64,000 bases of DNA from Paraglaciecola sp. L1A13 (GTDB lineage Bacteria; Pseudomonadota; Gammaproteobacteria; Enterobacterales; Alteromonadaceae): NCBI RefSeq assembly GCF_009796745.1, contig NZ_CP047024.1, positions 2,232,001 through 2,296,000 of the forward strand. The letters are read 5' to 3'. The stretch's first letter is position 1; every line of letters starts with the position of its first letter. The notes under the pieces were generated by a model. That model worked only from the letters and a program-made list of their open reading frames with translations. It did not search any database and had not been told where the DNA came from. Shown here piece by piece: positions 16,862 to 26,431 of this stretch. The position numbers and the translations under genes were made by a program.

Positions 16862-19147
16862 TTAAGCGGGCGTTGACGCCTTAATGCTTTTACTTCCAGT
16901 GAAGGCTTTAAGCATAAACCAGGCGAAATAACCCACTCCAACACTGAAGACAATGTCGCCGGGCACTCGCGCCCAAACCAAGGCTTCCATGATTGGGCTG
17001 TGCATGAATTCAGCTGAGCGAGCGAATGAGTAACCTTGCTCAATACTGATATAAGTCTGAATCACACCTTGGGGTAACAATGACAAAAACGTCATCATCG
17101 CCAAGCCAATATTAAGGGACCAGAATGAGCGCTTTATCAATTGTTGATTCCAGCGCGTGACATCTGTTAATCCACGCATGCAGTATAAGGTTAACCCCAA
17201 ACCGAGCATACCGTACACACCAAATAATGCGGCGTGACCATGGTTGGCTGTGGTGTTTAACCCTTGCATATAATACAGCGCAATTGGTGGATTTATCATA
17301 AATCCGAACAAGCCAGCGCCAACGAAATTCCAGAACAGCACAGCCGTAAAAAACATAAATGGCCAGTGATAAGCCAGCTCCCATTTCTCTACGCGCTCAA
17401 CTTTGTATCGGTTATAGGCTTCAAATCCTACGACCAATAAAGGGACCACCTCGAGTGCTGACACCATGGCTCCAACAGCGATAACAGACGTTGGTGTTCC
17501 GCTGAAGTATAGGTGATGAAAGGTTCCCAGTACGCCACCAAATAAGAATATAATCGTGGCAAACAGCACCATCACTGTCGCGGTAGAGGTGCGCAATATT
17601 CCCATGCGCACAAACAATAGGGATATTATAGCAGTGGCAAACACCTCAAAAATTCCTTCTACCCAAAGATGAACTACCCACCAACGCCAGTATTCCATTA
17701 TCGCAATATTGGTGTGCTGTCCCCACATTAAGCCGGCGCCGTACAGTAGGCCAATCGCTAGTGCTGAGACCAATACTAAATAGATGAGTGATTTATCGCC
17801 TTTTTCTTGTAGCACTGGCCATAATGCACGCACAACTAATGCAACCCACAGCAACAAGCCAATGGTAAGATAAATCTGCCAAAATCGACCTAAATCGACA
17901 TATTCGTAACCTTGATGGCCGAACCAGAAGTTGGCGGTTAAATTTTCGAAAAAACGATGAACGGCAGCCCATTGCCCGACAAAAGAGCCAATAACGATAA
18001 TCAACAAGCTGATGAACAGAAAGTTGACCCCAAAACGTTGGAATTTCGGGTCACGGCCCGCGAGCATAGGTGCAACATATAACCCCGTCGCTAGCCACGC
18101 CGTAGCAATCCACAATACGGCAAGTTGTGTATGCCAAGTCCGAGTGACCGCATAGGGTAAATACTCCGCGAACGGTAATCCGTATAACCCTTGTCCTTCA
18201 ACCGCATAATGGGCAGTGACTATGCCCAATAGCACTTGTCCCACAAACATCGCGCACACTACCCAGAAATATTTAGCGGTGGCTTGCATGGAAGGTGTAA
18301 TCGTGGCTTTAGATAAAATGTCGCTGGTAGCCATACCTTGCTCTGGCAAAATATCATCACGCCAGTCGTCAAACTGTTTAACGTAATACGCAACGAGCGC
18401 TCCAGATGCGGCTAGCAATAATATGATAGAGGCGATACTCCACATTAATGTACCGGTCGTCGGTTTGTTGTTGACGAGTGGCTCGTGGGGCCAATTACTC
18501 GTGTATGTAATCTCATCATTGGGCCGGTTGGTGGTTGCCCCCCAGGCTGTCCAGAAATAAAACGCAGCAAGTTGTTTCGCTTCTTGTGCATCCAGCAAAC
18601 CATGAATCGAAAATGCATAGTCGCGTCTTAGTGCTAATGATTCTTCATCACTACCTTGATAAAGCCTCAAATAATGGTCTTCAACTTGCTTTATAGCTAT
18701 TGCACGATTGTCGCTGACTGTAATAGCTTCAGTCGTCACGTCGTAGGTGTTTTTGCGCATGAGTGCTGGTAGTAGAGCCTTTTGCATCGCCATTTCTTGA
18801 TCAGGGGCTAGGCTTGATTGAGATTGGTGGATATTTATTTCTAACAATGCCAACGCTTCACGATGAAGCCAGTCAGCACTCCAGTCAGGCGCCAGATAAC
18901 TGCCGTGCCCCCAAATAGAACCTTGTTCCATACCGCCGATTGATTGCCAGACGTTCTGCCCGGTTTCAATATCGTCTCGGGTATAGATAATTTCCCCTGA
19001 AACTGATTTTACTAAGGCTGGAATAGGTGGTGCTTGTTGATATATTTGCTGACCCAGCAACAACAAGATACCGAACATTATAATCATTCCTACAGACAGA
19101 ATGATCCAAAGTTTTTTTATACTGAACGTTTTTTGATAGGAACTCAT
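16862..19147 (-). CDS. norB: Quinol-dependent nitric oxide reductase (qNor)
   Basis: This 761-residue integral membrane enzyme reduces NO to N2O using quinol. The N-terminal extension of about 220 residues (TGQNVWQSIGGMEQGSIWGHG) distinguishes single-subunit qNor from cNor. About fourteen hydrophobic helices follow, with conserved histidines in TRTWHTQLAVLWIATAW, WWVVHLWVEGIFEVF, TFHHLYFSG and NHGHAALFGVYG as haem and FeB ligands. No NorC or other denitrification gene is adjacent, so NO detoxification is the likely role. A near-palindrome upstream (19187-19205) could be a regulatory site. The gene stands alone. Confidence 0.92.
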   Translation of the reverse strand: MSSYQKTFSIKKLWIILSVGMIIMFGILLLLGQQIYQQAPPIPALVKSVSGEIIYTRDDIETGQNVWQSIGGMEQGSIWGHGSYLAPDWSADWLHREALALLEINIHQSQSSLAPDQEMAMQKALLPALMRKNTYDVTTEAITVSDNRAIAIKQVEDHYLRLYQGSDEESLALRRDYAFSIHGLLDAQEAKQLAAFYFWTAWGATTNRPNDEITYTSNWPHEPLVNNKPTTGTLMWSIASIILLLAASGALVAYYVKQFDDWRDDILPEQGMATSDILSKATITPSMQATAKYFWVVCAMFVGQVLLGIVTAHYAVEGQGLYGLPFAEYLPYAVTRTWHTQLAVLWIATAWLATGLYVAPMLAGRDPKFQRFGVNFLFISLLIIVIGSFVGQWAAVHRFFENLTANFWFGHQGYEYVDLGRFWQIYLTIGLLLWVALVVRALWPVLQEKGDKSLIYLVLVSALAIGLLYGAGLMWGQHTNIAIMEYWRWWVVHLWVEGIFEVFATAIISLLFVRMGILRTSTATVMVLFATIIFLFGGVLGTFHHLYFSGTPTSVIAVGAMVSALEVVPLLVVGFEAYNRYKVERVEKWELAYHWPFMFFTAVLFWNFVGAGLFGFMINPPIALYYMQGLNTTANHGHAALFGVYGMLGLGLTLYCMRGLTDVTRWNQQLIKRSFWSLNIGLAMMTFLSLLPQGVIQTYISIEQGYSFARSAEFMHSPIMEALVWARVPGDIVFSVGVGYFAWFMLKAFTGSKSIKASTPA

Positions 19148-19917
19148 GTTACACCCATGGTAAATAGTGGAATTAAATTCGGGTACGTCAACTTATTAAG
19201 TTAACAGGCAAAATAATGCAAAGTGATGATCAAACAGCTAGTGTAACGAGTGCCCCATACCAGGGTGATGAAGGCGTGCTACATGGGCGGATGGTGATCA
19301 TGACTTTCACTTATTTCAGATCGCGGAAGTAATCGTTTTTTTCCTTAATATGCTTAATAAATAGGTTCGGCTAAGTAATTACTGCTGGCGTCATCACTCG
19401 ATTGTTGAATCATCCCCATTGATTATTTTGAGCTGATTTAAACCGACTTAGCATGCTGATTAAAAACGCTTATATGCGCCAAAATAGTAGAGTGAAGGTT
19501 TTTTGATTTTCAGTCGAGAGAAGATCAGCTCTCATTAGGTTCTCGGCGCAACTAATGGACTAAATCTTGATCTCAGTCAGGTTTAATGTCAGCGCATCAC
19601 CATTGATAGTGGGAACATGGAAGTGAAGCCTTTTCATAGTATACGAACAACCACTTTTCGCTACGTCGCATCAACTTCAATCTCGTCAGTGACTTTGCGT
19701 GAATAGAAATCCTCATTAGCTGGGTCTTTTAAACGAGACGTTAGTATCTCTTCAACAGGGAAGAGTCTTCAACAGGGAAGAGTCTTCAACTAAGAATAGC
19801 TTTTAACTAAGTGCAGCCGCAAGGCAACCGAGCCGTAAAGCGAAACTCAGTCGGTTAAGCTGCTCATTGAACTTCTTCGCTCATGTAAAACGTAACCAAT
19901 ACAAAATTTAACATTAA
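19148..19917. other. 770-bp gene-free gap with palindrome and short tandem repeat
   Basis: This divergent interval lies between the NO reductase and hydrolase genes. GTCAACTT-ATT-AAGTTAAC (19187-19205) is a palindrome with one mismatch, 40-58 bp upstream of the reductase start. A 17-bp unit TCTTCAACAGGGAAGAG occurs twice at 19749-19782, followed by a partial third copy to 19790. No ORF with coding character is visible. Confidence 0.5.
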
Positions 19918-20994
19918 ATGAAGGTATTCATGACACCCGTAATTGTCTCTTATATAAATACACAATTTGCCTTGAATGTCTTATTGGACGGCAACCGAAA
20001 ACGACACGTTGTCGCGTTTTATCACTTTATTATGGTGCTTACGATGTGGTTTTTTATAAGCTTACCGTCGTTTGCATCGACAGCTGAGACAGAGGTCGCT
20101 GTCTGGCCTGCAAAAACATCTTATCGTTTCGTCACTGTCGAAGGAAAGCGCATTTTTTATCGAGAGGCAGGGGAACAACACAAGCAGACAATAGTCCTGC
20201 TTCATGGGTATCCCTCGTCATCACATTCTTATCGAGAACTTATCCCATTGCTATCTGGCCGTTATCATGTCATTGCGCCTGATTACCTAGGTTCTGGCTA
20301 CAGTGAGCGGCCCGATCCGGCGATACAGAAGTACACGTTTAACCTGCTTGCTGAACACGTTTCTGGATTATTAGATACGCTTAACGTGACGCGTTTTACG
20401 CTCTATATTCAAGATTTCGGTGCGCCCGTTGGTTTTAGGATGCTGTTGAACAACTCTTATCACCTCGAAGCTTTAATCGTACAAAATGGAAATGCCTATT
20501 TGGATGGGTTAACACCCGCTAGGCAAACATTCTTCAAAGCTGCCAATAAAGACCGCTCAAGGCAAAAATTAGAACAGCTTTATACATTTACTGGCGAGCA
20601 AGCCATAGTTAACAATCAATATTTACGCGATGTGCAAGCGGCACCAGAAAAAATGAACCCGGATAGTTGGAGTCACGATCTACATTTTTTGCACAGTGAA
20701 AAAGACAGACTGATTCAAGTGCAATTGCTACAGGACTATTACAATAACGTGTTGGATTATCCGTTATGGCAAGCTTATTTGCGTAAATATCAACCTCCTA
20801 CACTGATTGTATGGGGCAAAAAAGATCCAGCATTTATTGCCGCCGGTGCTCAGGCGTATTTGCGAGATGTACCTAACGCAGAATTAAACCTGTTAGATGC
20901 TGGGCATTTTGCCGTTGAAGAAAAACCCGTAGAAATAGCAAAATATATCACCCATTTTATGCAGCAGTTAATTAAGGGCGATGGGAGGCATTGA
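19918..20994 (+). CDS. Exported alpha/beta hydrolase, epoxide hydrolase/dehalogenase-like
   Basis: The alpha/beta-hydrolase fold has the oxyanion motif LLHGYPSSS (about 95-102), a nucleophile elbow LYIQDFGAPVGF with Asp166 instead of Ser, an acid in WGKKDPAF (Asp303), and a catalytic His330 in DAGHFAVEE. An Asp nucleophile indicates the epoxide hydrolase/haloalkane dehalogenase branch rather than an esterase. A hydrophobic segment ending LPSFAS (about 38-54) looks like a signal peptide whose natural start would be ATG 20032. An ATG at 19930 with AAGG nearby is a third choice, so the start is uncertain. Export is plausible and unusual for this branch. The gene stands alone and the substrate is unknown. 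Confidence 0.75.
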   Translation: MKVFMTPVIVSYINTQFALNVLLDGNRKRHVVAFYHFIMVLTMWFFISLPSFASTAETEVAVWPAKTSYRFVTVEGKRIFYREAGEQHKQTIVLLHGYPSSSHSYRELIPLLSGRYHVIAPDYLGSGYSERPDPAIQKYTFNLLAEHVSGLLDTLNVTRFTLYIQDFGAPVGFRMLLNNSYHLEALIVQNGNAYLDGLTPARQTFFKAANKDRSRQKLEQLYTFTGEQAIVNNQYLRDVQAAPEKMNPDSWSHDLHFLHSEKDRLIQVQLLQDYYNNVLDYPLWQAYLRKYQPPTLIVWGKKDPAFIAAGAQAYLRDVPNAELNLLDAGHFAVEEKPVEIAKYITHFMQQLIKGDGRH

Positions 20995-21245
20995 GCTATT
21001 CATCAATAAATATTCATGTATGCGTAAAATATTCATAGGACGCTGTAAAAGTGGTGTATTTAGTGCTTTTCATTAAAGCCAGTGGAAATAGTCTTATAGG
21101 ACTAAGCCTAATGAAAACACGGCGGGGATGGTTGGTTTTCGTTAAATTTAACTCTGGTGTGCTTTATGCTCTCTTGTATATGCATAGAAGAATTTTATCA
21201 CCCTAAGTTCGCGGGGTAATGATCGCGACGACAACGGAGGACATT

Positions 21246-21782
21246 ATGAATAAGCATTTATTAACCAGTTTAGTTGGCTCAATTTCTTTGACATTAAGCG
21301 CTGCAAGTTTCGCAAGCGAAGACGGTCTAGCCGTCACCATGAATGATCTGAAAAGTGGGCAGAGCATGGGTACGATCATGGTCAGCAGCTATGACGATGA
21401 CGGTGTTGTGTTCAAGCCTAACCTAACAGGATTAACGCCTGGATTGCATGGCTTCCATATTCATCAAAATGGTGATTGCTCCGTGGCCATGAAAGACGGG
21501 GAAAAAGTGTTAGGTGGAGCAGCAGGCGGTCATTTCGACCCCGAAAAAACCGATAAACATGATATGCCTTGGTCAGAAAAAGGTCATGAAGGCGATTTGC
21601 CTGCCTTATTCGTTGATAATGATGGCAGTGCGTTGCACCCAGTATTCGCCCCAGAGCTTGAACTTGATGATATTCAAGGGAAGGCAATCATGATCCACGC
21701 AGATGGTGACAACTACTCCGACTCACCAGAGCCATTAGGTGGCGGTGGAGCGCGTGTTGCCTGCGGCGTTATTCCTGAATAA
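21246..21782 (+). CDS. sodC: Periplasmic superoxide dismutase [Cu-Zn]
   Basis: The 178-residue exported enzyme disproportionates superoxide in the periplasm. A signal peptide (about 1-23) is followed by the copper-ligand motif FHIHQNGDC, zinc-site histidines in GGHFDPEKTDKH and nearby GHEGDLP, and IMIHADGDNYSD. The C-terminus GGGGARVACGVI supplies the second disulfide Cys and conserved Arg. AGG(A) bases at 21238-21242 lie just before ATG 21246. The frame is open further upstream, but the upstream start lacks a ribosome site. A terminator follows. Confidence 0.93.
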   Translation: MNKHLLTSLVGSISLTLSAASFASEDGLAVTMNDLKSGQSMGTIMVSSYDDDGVVFKPNLTGLTPGLHGFHIHQNGDCSVAMKDGEKVLGGAAGGHFDPEKTDKHDMPWSEKGHEGDLPALFVDNDGSALHPVFAPELELDDIQGKAIMIHADGDNYSDSPEPLGGGGARVACGVIPE

Positions 21783-21826
21783 AAAGTCTTCAATGAGTGC
21801 GCATAAGCACCAAGTGAAGCATAAGC

Positions 21827-21852
21827 AAAAAGCGGCTAATGAGTCGCTTTTT
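21827..21852. terminator. Bidirectional terminator sodC / hypothetical
   Basis: AAAAAGCG and CGCTTTTT form an 8-bp stem with a 10-nt loop and flanking A and T runs, so it can work both ways. It overlaps the last codons of the convergent minus-strand gene. Confidence 0.7.
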
Positions 21853-22237
21853 GTTGTTGATAATGTTTGTACTCAAGCCACAATTTAAACTCTTGATAAT
21901 CACTATCATTTTGGCTTTTTGCTAACTTCCAGGCTTTAAATAACGCAAATTCATCAACTTGCTGGCTAACGTTGCTTAGTTGGTTTGTGCTTGTTGGATT
22001 AAGTTTGGCATTATCCGAAGCGTCGTTTTTAGGTTCCATTGACCCGCCTGCTTTGAGCGTTGACGTATTTTTAGCATCTTTACCAGAAAAAATTTTACTC
22101 AATGAAAATTCGCCTTTCTCACCAGAAAACACACCCGGGCCTTCAAGTTCTTCTTGGGCAAGGGCATTACTTGTTACAGGGAGAGAGATTAAACTAGTTA
22201 GTGTCACGATAAGGACACCGGATTTAAATATAAACAT
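21836..22237 (-). CDS. Exported hypothetical protein
   Basis: The 133-residue product has a signal peptide (about 1-28, ending NALAQ), a Gly/Ser/Lys-rich middle (VFSGEKGEFSLSKIFSGKDA) with a repeated FSG-K pattern, a polar disordered stretch, and a C-terminal amphipathic helix (EFALFKAWKLAK, then YQEFKLWLEYKHYQQQ). I do not recognise a family. It is convergent with sodC and downstream of the porin gene on the same strand, but separated from it by a terminator-like hairpin. Signal peptide and codon pattern support a real gene. Confidence 0.6.
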   Translation of the reverse strand: MFIFKSGVLIVTLTSLISLPVTSNALAQEELEGPGVFSGEKGEFSLSKIFSGKDAKNTSTLKAGGSMEPKNDASDNAKLNPTSTNQLSNVSQQVDEFALFKAWKLAKSQNDSDYQEFKLWLEYKHYQQQKATH

Positions 22238-22267
22238 AATAAACCTTTTATCTAGGTTGGAAGCAGA

Positions 22268-22316
22268 AAAAGCCAGATGACAATAACGTGTGTATCGTTA
22301 TTGACGCCAGACTTTT
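22268..22316 (-). terminator. Terminator-like hairpin after the porin gene
   Basis: CAATAACG and CGTTATTG form a perfect 8-bp upper stem with a 7-nt loop. The lower stem (AGTCTGGCGT opposite ATCTGGCT) is imperfect. On the minus strand it ends in a TTTTT run, fitting termination of the TRAP-porin transcript. Confidence 0.6.
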
Positions 22317-22346
22317 CGATATGCAATTTAGCTTAATAACGTATTA

Positions 22347-23378
22347 TTAAAAACGAACCATGCCTCCAAGGGCAAAAGCATTGAAACTTTCTTCGTCGTC
22401 AGTATCCCCCTGAGTTGCTTGAACCCACAAACTTACACCGCCCACGGGTGTGAAGTGATAAGCAACCGTGCTCCGAGTATGGTCGGCGCCTGACACACCA
22501 GACGCATCTTCAGAACCATAATTACCCATACTGTAACTCACGGCGTGCTTGCCTTGGGTGTAGCCGAGTTTCCAGTTCAAGAAATCACGATCGCCTCCAG
22601 CGACTTGATCAGCTACGCCATACGTCGTAGTAAAGTTAACGCCTGAATCGTGCAGGTAGCCTGCCAAAATACCGTAACCACTTTCTGCACCAAAAAAACC
22701 TAAGGTACCGTTGCCATCGATATCGGCTTGGGGATCTTCATCGTTATCTGCATCACCGTAATCGACAGACCAAGCGTTAATCCGCCAACCATTGGCTGCG
22801 TATTTGATTGCTAATTCATAGCTGCTGTCTTCACCGTACTGAGCGTAAAATTTTGCTCCTTCAAGAAACGTGGGCGATTCATACACAATGCGTTCACTGA
22901 ATATTGATTGTGCCTGAACGAACGGAGTTTCACTTTCGCCGCCAGGGCCGCGACGGGTTGAACCAAAACGTTGGCTCATGCCAAGTGGATCAGACCACCA
23001 AGTTCCTGATTGATCGACGTCAGATACAATCCAAGTGACACTCGCGCCTGTTCCCAGTTTTACTTTACCAAAATCGCCCTGAACCCATAATTCTTGAATA
23101 CGGTTACGTGAGTTAGTTCCGTCATGCAGTATATTTGAAACGCCTTCGTCCAAGCCAATTTCAACTTGTGCGCCAAATGTCAGTTCTTTGTATTTCACTG
23201 ACCCTTTAACTCCAATGGTTGACTCGGCGAACTCGTGGCGACCAAAATATACGTCGTCTGATGTATCGTCTTTAATAATGTTATAGAGCACTCGACCATA
23301 AGCGGTGACTTCGGCTTGAGCGGATTGGCTAGCAAGAACAGGAGATAGCATGGCTAATGCGATCATAGATTTTTTCAT
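22347..23378 (-). CDS. Gram-negative porin
   Basis: This 343-residue trimeric-porin-type outer-membrane protein has a signal peptide (about 1-22, SAQA-EVTAYGRV). The mature start EVTAYGRVLYNI, the ELTFGAQVEIGLDEG and GKVKLGTGASVTWI strands, and the terminal GGMVRF with C-terminal Phe are all classical. An acidic loop DADNDEDPQADIDGNG could bind calcium. It lies 20 bp after dctM on the same strand, so it is probably the last gene of the TRAP operon and supplies outer-membrane passage for the same solute. That pairing is inferred. Confidence 0.85.
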   Translation of the reverse strand: MKKSMIALAMLSPVLASQSAQAEVTAYGRVLYNIIKDDTSDDVYFGRHEFAESTIGVKGSVKYKELTFGAQVEIGLDEGVSNILHDGTNSRNRIQELWVQGDFGKVKLGTGASVTWIVSDVDQSGTWWSDPLGMSQRFGSTRRGPGGESETPFVQAQSIFSERIVYESPTFLEGAKFYAQYGEDSSYELAIKYAANGWRINAWSVDYGDADNDEDPQADIDGNGTLGFFGAESGYGILAGYLHDSGVNFTTTYGVADQVAGGDRDFLNWKLGYTQGKHAVSYSMGNYGSEDASGVSGADHTRSTVAYHFTPVGGVSLWVQATQGDTDDEESFNAFALGGMVRF

Positions 23379-23398
23379 GTGTGTGTCCTATTTGTGTG

Positions 23399-24679
23399 TT
23401 ATTGCAATATAAGATATTCAGGGAATAAAACGACTAGTGATAAAACCAATATCTGCATCAAAATAAATGGGATAACGCCTTTATATATAGTGGTCGTTTT
23501 AAACGATTTAGGTGCTACACCTTTGAGATAAAACAGACTAAAACCAAAGGGGGGGGTCAAAAACGACGTTTGTAAGTTCATTGAAATAAGGATAGCGAAC
23601 CAAATCAAATCGATGTCTAACACCATGGCGACAGGGGTTAGAATTGGCACGACTAAAAAGGAAATTTCAATAAAGTCGATAAAGAAACCAAGTACTAAAA
23701 TTGTTACCATCGCTAACACGATAAAGGTCCATTTATCCCCCGGTAATCCGGTGAAAAAATCTTCCACAAGATATTCACTACCTGAGTAACTAAACACCAT
23801 GGAGAAAGCGGTAGCGCCAACCAATACTGCAAAAATCATAGCGGTGACCTTTACCGTTTCTCGAGAAATGTTGTGCAGGCTTTTGAATGAAAATCTACCG
23901 TAAATAGCGGATAACACTAATGCACCCACTGCGCCGATAGCCGATGATTCGGTAGGCGTAGCAATACCAGTAAATATTGAACCCAAAACAGTAACAATAA
24001 GTAATAACGGCGGGAAAATGTCTTTAACAGCTTGTACAAGAATGGTTCGCTTATCTTCGGTGACTTCAATCGGAGGACAATATTCTGGCTTTACTTTACC
24101 CAAAATTAAAATATAGAGGGTGTATACAACGATAAGTAAAACGCCAGGTATGACTGCTGCGCGGAACAGATCGCCTACGGGCACGCCCATCACATCGCCT
24201 AAGATGATCAGAATAATCGACGGAGGAATAATCTGCCCCAACGTGCCGGCGGCGCATATTACACCAGCTGCCGTGGGTTGGTGATAATTATTTTTAAGCA
24301 TAACTGGAAGCGAGATAACGCCCATAGCGACAACACTTGCGCCCACTACGCCAGTGGAAGCCGCTAGTAAAGCGCCCACAATAATGGTTGAAACGGCCAC
24401 GCCACCTGAAATACCACCAAACAGCTTAGCTGATGACTCAAGTAAACGTTCCGCCAGTCCTGTTTTTTGCAGTACGATGCCCATAAATACGAACATTGGA
24501 ATTGCCATCATAGTGGTGTTTTCCATAATGCTCATAATGCGATAAGGCATGAAAGCGAACAGGTCTGTGCCCAATACGATGACACCGATTAATACAGAAA
24601 CACCGGCAAAAGTGAATGCCACAGAGTAACCAAGAAATAAGCATAACAAGGCAACGCCAAATAAAACTAAACCAGTCAT
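23399..24679 (-). CDS. dctM: TRAP transporter large permease (DctM)
   Basis: The 426-residue inner-membrane subunit has about 12 hydrophobic helices. Family motifs include AIPMFVFMGIVLQKTGLAERL, AAGTLGQIIPPSIILIILG, TPTESSAIGAVGAL and MNLQTSFLTPPFGFSLFYLKG. It forms the sodium-coupled translocation pathway of a tripartite TRAP transporter with the small permease and periplasmic binding protein encoded just upstream. Its ATG overlaps the dctQ stop by one base (TAATG), indicating coupling. The wording of the last motif fits the monocarboxylate/2-oxo acid (FcbT3-like) group. Confidence 0.92.
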   Translation of the reverse strand: MTGLVLFGVALLCLFLGYSVAFTFAGVSVLIGVIVLGTDLFAFMPYRIMSIMENTTMMAIPMFVFMGIVLQKTGLAERLLESSAKLFGGISGGVAVSTIIVGALLAASTGVVGASVVAMGVISLPVMLKNNYHQPTAAGVICAAGTLGQIIPPSIILIILGDVMGVPVGDLFRAAVIPGVLLIVVYTLYILILGKVKPEYCPPIEVTEDKRTILVQAVKDIFPPLLLIVTVLGSIFTGIATPTESSAIGAVGALVLSAIYGRFSFKSLHNISRETVKVTAMIFAVLVGATAFSMVFSYSGSEYLVEDFFTGLPGDKWTFIVLAMVTILVLGFFIDFIEISFLVVPILTPVAMVLDIDLIWFAILISMNLQTSFLTPPFGFSLFYLKGVAPKSFKTTTIYKGVIPFILMQILVLSLVVLFPEYLILQ

Positions 24680-25209
24680 TATAATGCATCCTTATGTTGG
24701 TCCGATGGCTTGCTAGCTCCCTTAAGGCGCTGTATTTGTTCAAGCATGACGTACAAGGCACATAAAATAAGAAATATCGAGGAAACCGGAATTACGCCGC
24801 GAATAATAAAACGGTGGGGTAAACCGCCGGGGTCAGCACTGCCTTCACCCATTTTATAAGCTTCAAGGGTGTAGTCCCAGCTGTAGTAAAGAATCAAAAT
24901 GGTTACCGGCATTACCAATAACAGAGCGCCGAAAAGGTTAATATAGGCTTGAAGGCGAGGGCTGAAATTATCGTAAAATACGTCAACCCGCACGTGCCCA
25001 TCGGTTTTTAAGGTATAGCCAATTCCGAACATAAACATGGCGGCGAACAAATGCCATTCTAGCTCTTGCATACCAATACTAACTTCGTTGAAAAAATAAC
25101 GCATGACCACGTCATAAAATACGTTCAAAATCATTAACATCATCAGCAAGCTACATAAATGACCAACGCCATCTATAAACTTACCTAGTAATTTAACGAC
25201 TGAATTCAT
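24679..25209 (-). CDS. dctQ: TRAP transporter small permease (DctQ)
   Basis: The 176-residue protein has four hydrophobic helices (GVGHLCSLLMMLMILNVFYDV, a segment around WHLFAAMFMFGIGYTL, LFGALLLVMPVTILILYYSW and VIPVSSIFLILCALYVML), the DctQ pattern. DGHVRVDVFYDNFS is the typical cytoplasmic/loop signature (HVRVD). The frame is open upstream, but ATG 25209 gives the family N-terminus; the earlier part resembles non-coding sequence. It lies between dctP and dctM. Confidence 0.88.
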   Translation of the reverse strand: MNSVVKLLGKFIDGVGHLCSLLMMLMILNVFYDVVMRYFFNEVSIGMQELEWHLFAAMFMFGIGYTLKTDGHVRVDVFYDNFSPRLQAYINLFGALLLVMPVTILILYYSWDYTLEAYKMGEGSADPGGLPHRFIIRGVIPVSSIFLILCALYVMLEQIQRLKGASKPSDQHKDAL

Positions 25210-25354
25210 AATAAATCTCTGACATGCGACGTTCTTGCACAATGCACCCATTGAATAAGGGACGTGAACAGCCGTCGCAAAATTAAATAAAATAACTAAC
25301 ACGAAATGGGCTATCAGCGCTAAGGATGGCGCTGATAGCAACTAAACTCTGAGC

Positions 25355-26431
25355 TTACTTTTGATCCTCAAAACTTTCTAAATAAGCTTGGTCAGCAAAT
25401 TTAGTCCATGCACGTACCTGCTTTTGATAGCCGGTAATGGACTTTAATATTTTATCTGTCTCTGGGTCCTTAGCTGCAAATTCAGCAAGTAACTCGTCAT
25501 TTGCTTTGCGAATAGCGCTCATGACAGGCTGTGGAAAGGTACGAATTTTTACGTTCGGATAGTCAGTTTGCAACGCTTTAAGGTTCACACCATTTTCATG
25601 GGTTGATTGTGAATACATGTCATAGGCGGCTGTTTTCATGGCGACGGTTAATATTTTTTGTAAGTCTGCGGGTAATGAGTCATACGCTTTTTGATTGACC
25701 ATAAATTGCAATTCAGTAGCGGGTTCTTGCCAACCTGTGTAGTAATAAGGTGCTATTTTGTGGAAACCCATGCGTAAATCTAATGATGGTCCAACCCATT
25801 CCAGTGCATCAATGGTGTTGCGTTCAAGGGCGGTGTAAAGTTCTGCTGAAGGGATATTAGTTGGGCTGGCGCCCAGTTTTGCCAGTACTTCACCGGCAAA
25901 ACCAGGGATGCGCATTTTTAATCCTTTTAAATCATCAACAGTGTTGATTTCTTTTCTGAACCAACCACCCATTTGGACGCCAGTGTTACCGCCAGGGAAT
26001 GATAAAATACCGTATTTATCGTAGGTTTCTTTCATTAGTTCCATGCCGCCGCCATAGTAAAACCAAGCGTACTGTTCAGGCGCGGTCATACCAAAGGGAA
26101 TGGTAGTAAAGAACAGCGTATTGAAGTCTTTGCCTTTCCAATAATATGAAGCAGAGTGACCCATTTGATACTGACCACTTTTAACAAAATCGAATATACC
26201 TAACGCTGACTTATGTTTATTAGCTGAATCAATTCGAATGGTTAAACGACCATCTGACATTTCTTCAACCATCTTCGCCATGTTTTTACTCGCATCACCA
26301 AAAATTGGGAAATTCGGGCCCCAGGTTTCTGCTAAGCGCCAGCGGTATTTTTTGCCATCTGCTGCATTGGCCGTTGCACTGAGTCCTAAGGTAAAGACTA
26401 AGGCGGTAAGTAATATGTATTTTGCTTTCAT
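25355..26431 (-). CDS. dctP: TRAP transporter periplasmic substrate-binding protein (DctP)
   Basis: The 358-residue exported protein has a signal peptide (about 1-23, ANAADGKKYRWRLAETW). The GGWFRKEINTVDDLKGLKMR region and NTIDALEWVGPSLD carry the Arg and Glu/Trp residues that bind carboxylates in TakP-type proteins. This places it in the TakP/FcbT1 branch that binds 2-oxo acids, lactate or other monocarboxylates rather than C4-dicarboxylates. It is first gene of the operon, 145 nt before the preferred dctQ start. It faces a Cache-domain kinase that may sense the same ligand. Confidence 0.9.
   Translation of the reverse strand: MKAKYILLTALVFTLGLSATANAADGKKYRWRLAETWGPNFPIFGDASKNMAKMVEEMSDGRLTIRIDSANKHKSALGIFDFVKSGQYQMGHSASYYWKGKDFNTLFFTTIPFGMTAPEQYAWFYYGGGMELMKETYDKYGILSFPGGNTGVQMGGWFRKEINTVDDLKGLKMRIPGFAGEVLAKLGASPTNIPSAELYTALERNTIDALEWVGPSLDLRMGFHKIAPYYYTGWQEPATELQFMVNQKAYDSLPADLQKILTVAMKTAAYDMYSQSTHENGVNLKALQTDYPNVKIRTFPQPVMSAIRKANDELLAEFAAKDPETDKILKSITGYQKQVRAWTKFADQAYLESFEDQK

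Noticed and set aside
19187..19250. FNR/NsrR site upstream of the NO reductase
   Set aside because: No sequence here fits TTGAT-N4-ATCAA or the NsrR consensus well enough; only an unassigned palindrome is reported.
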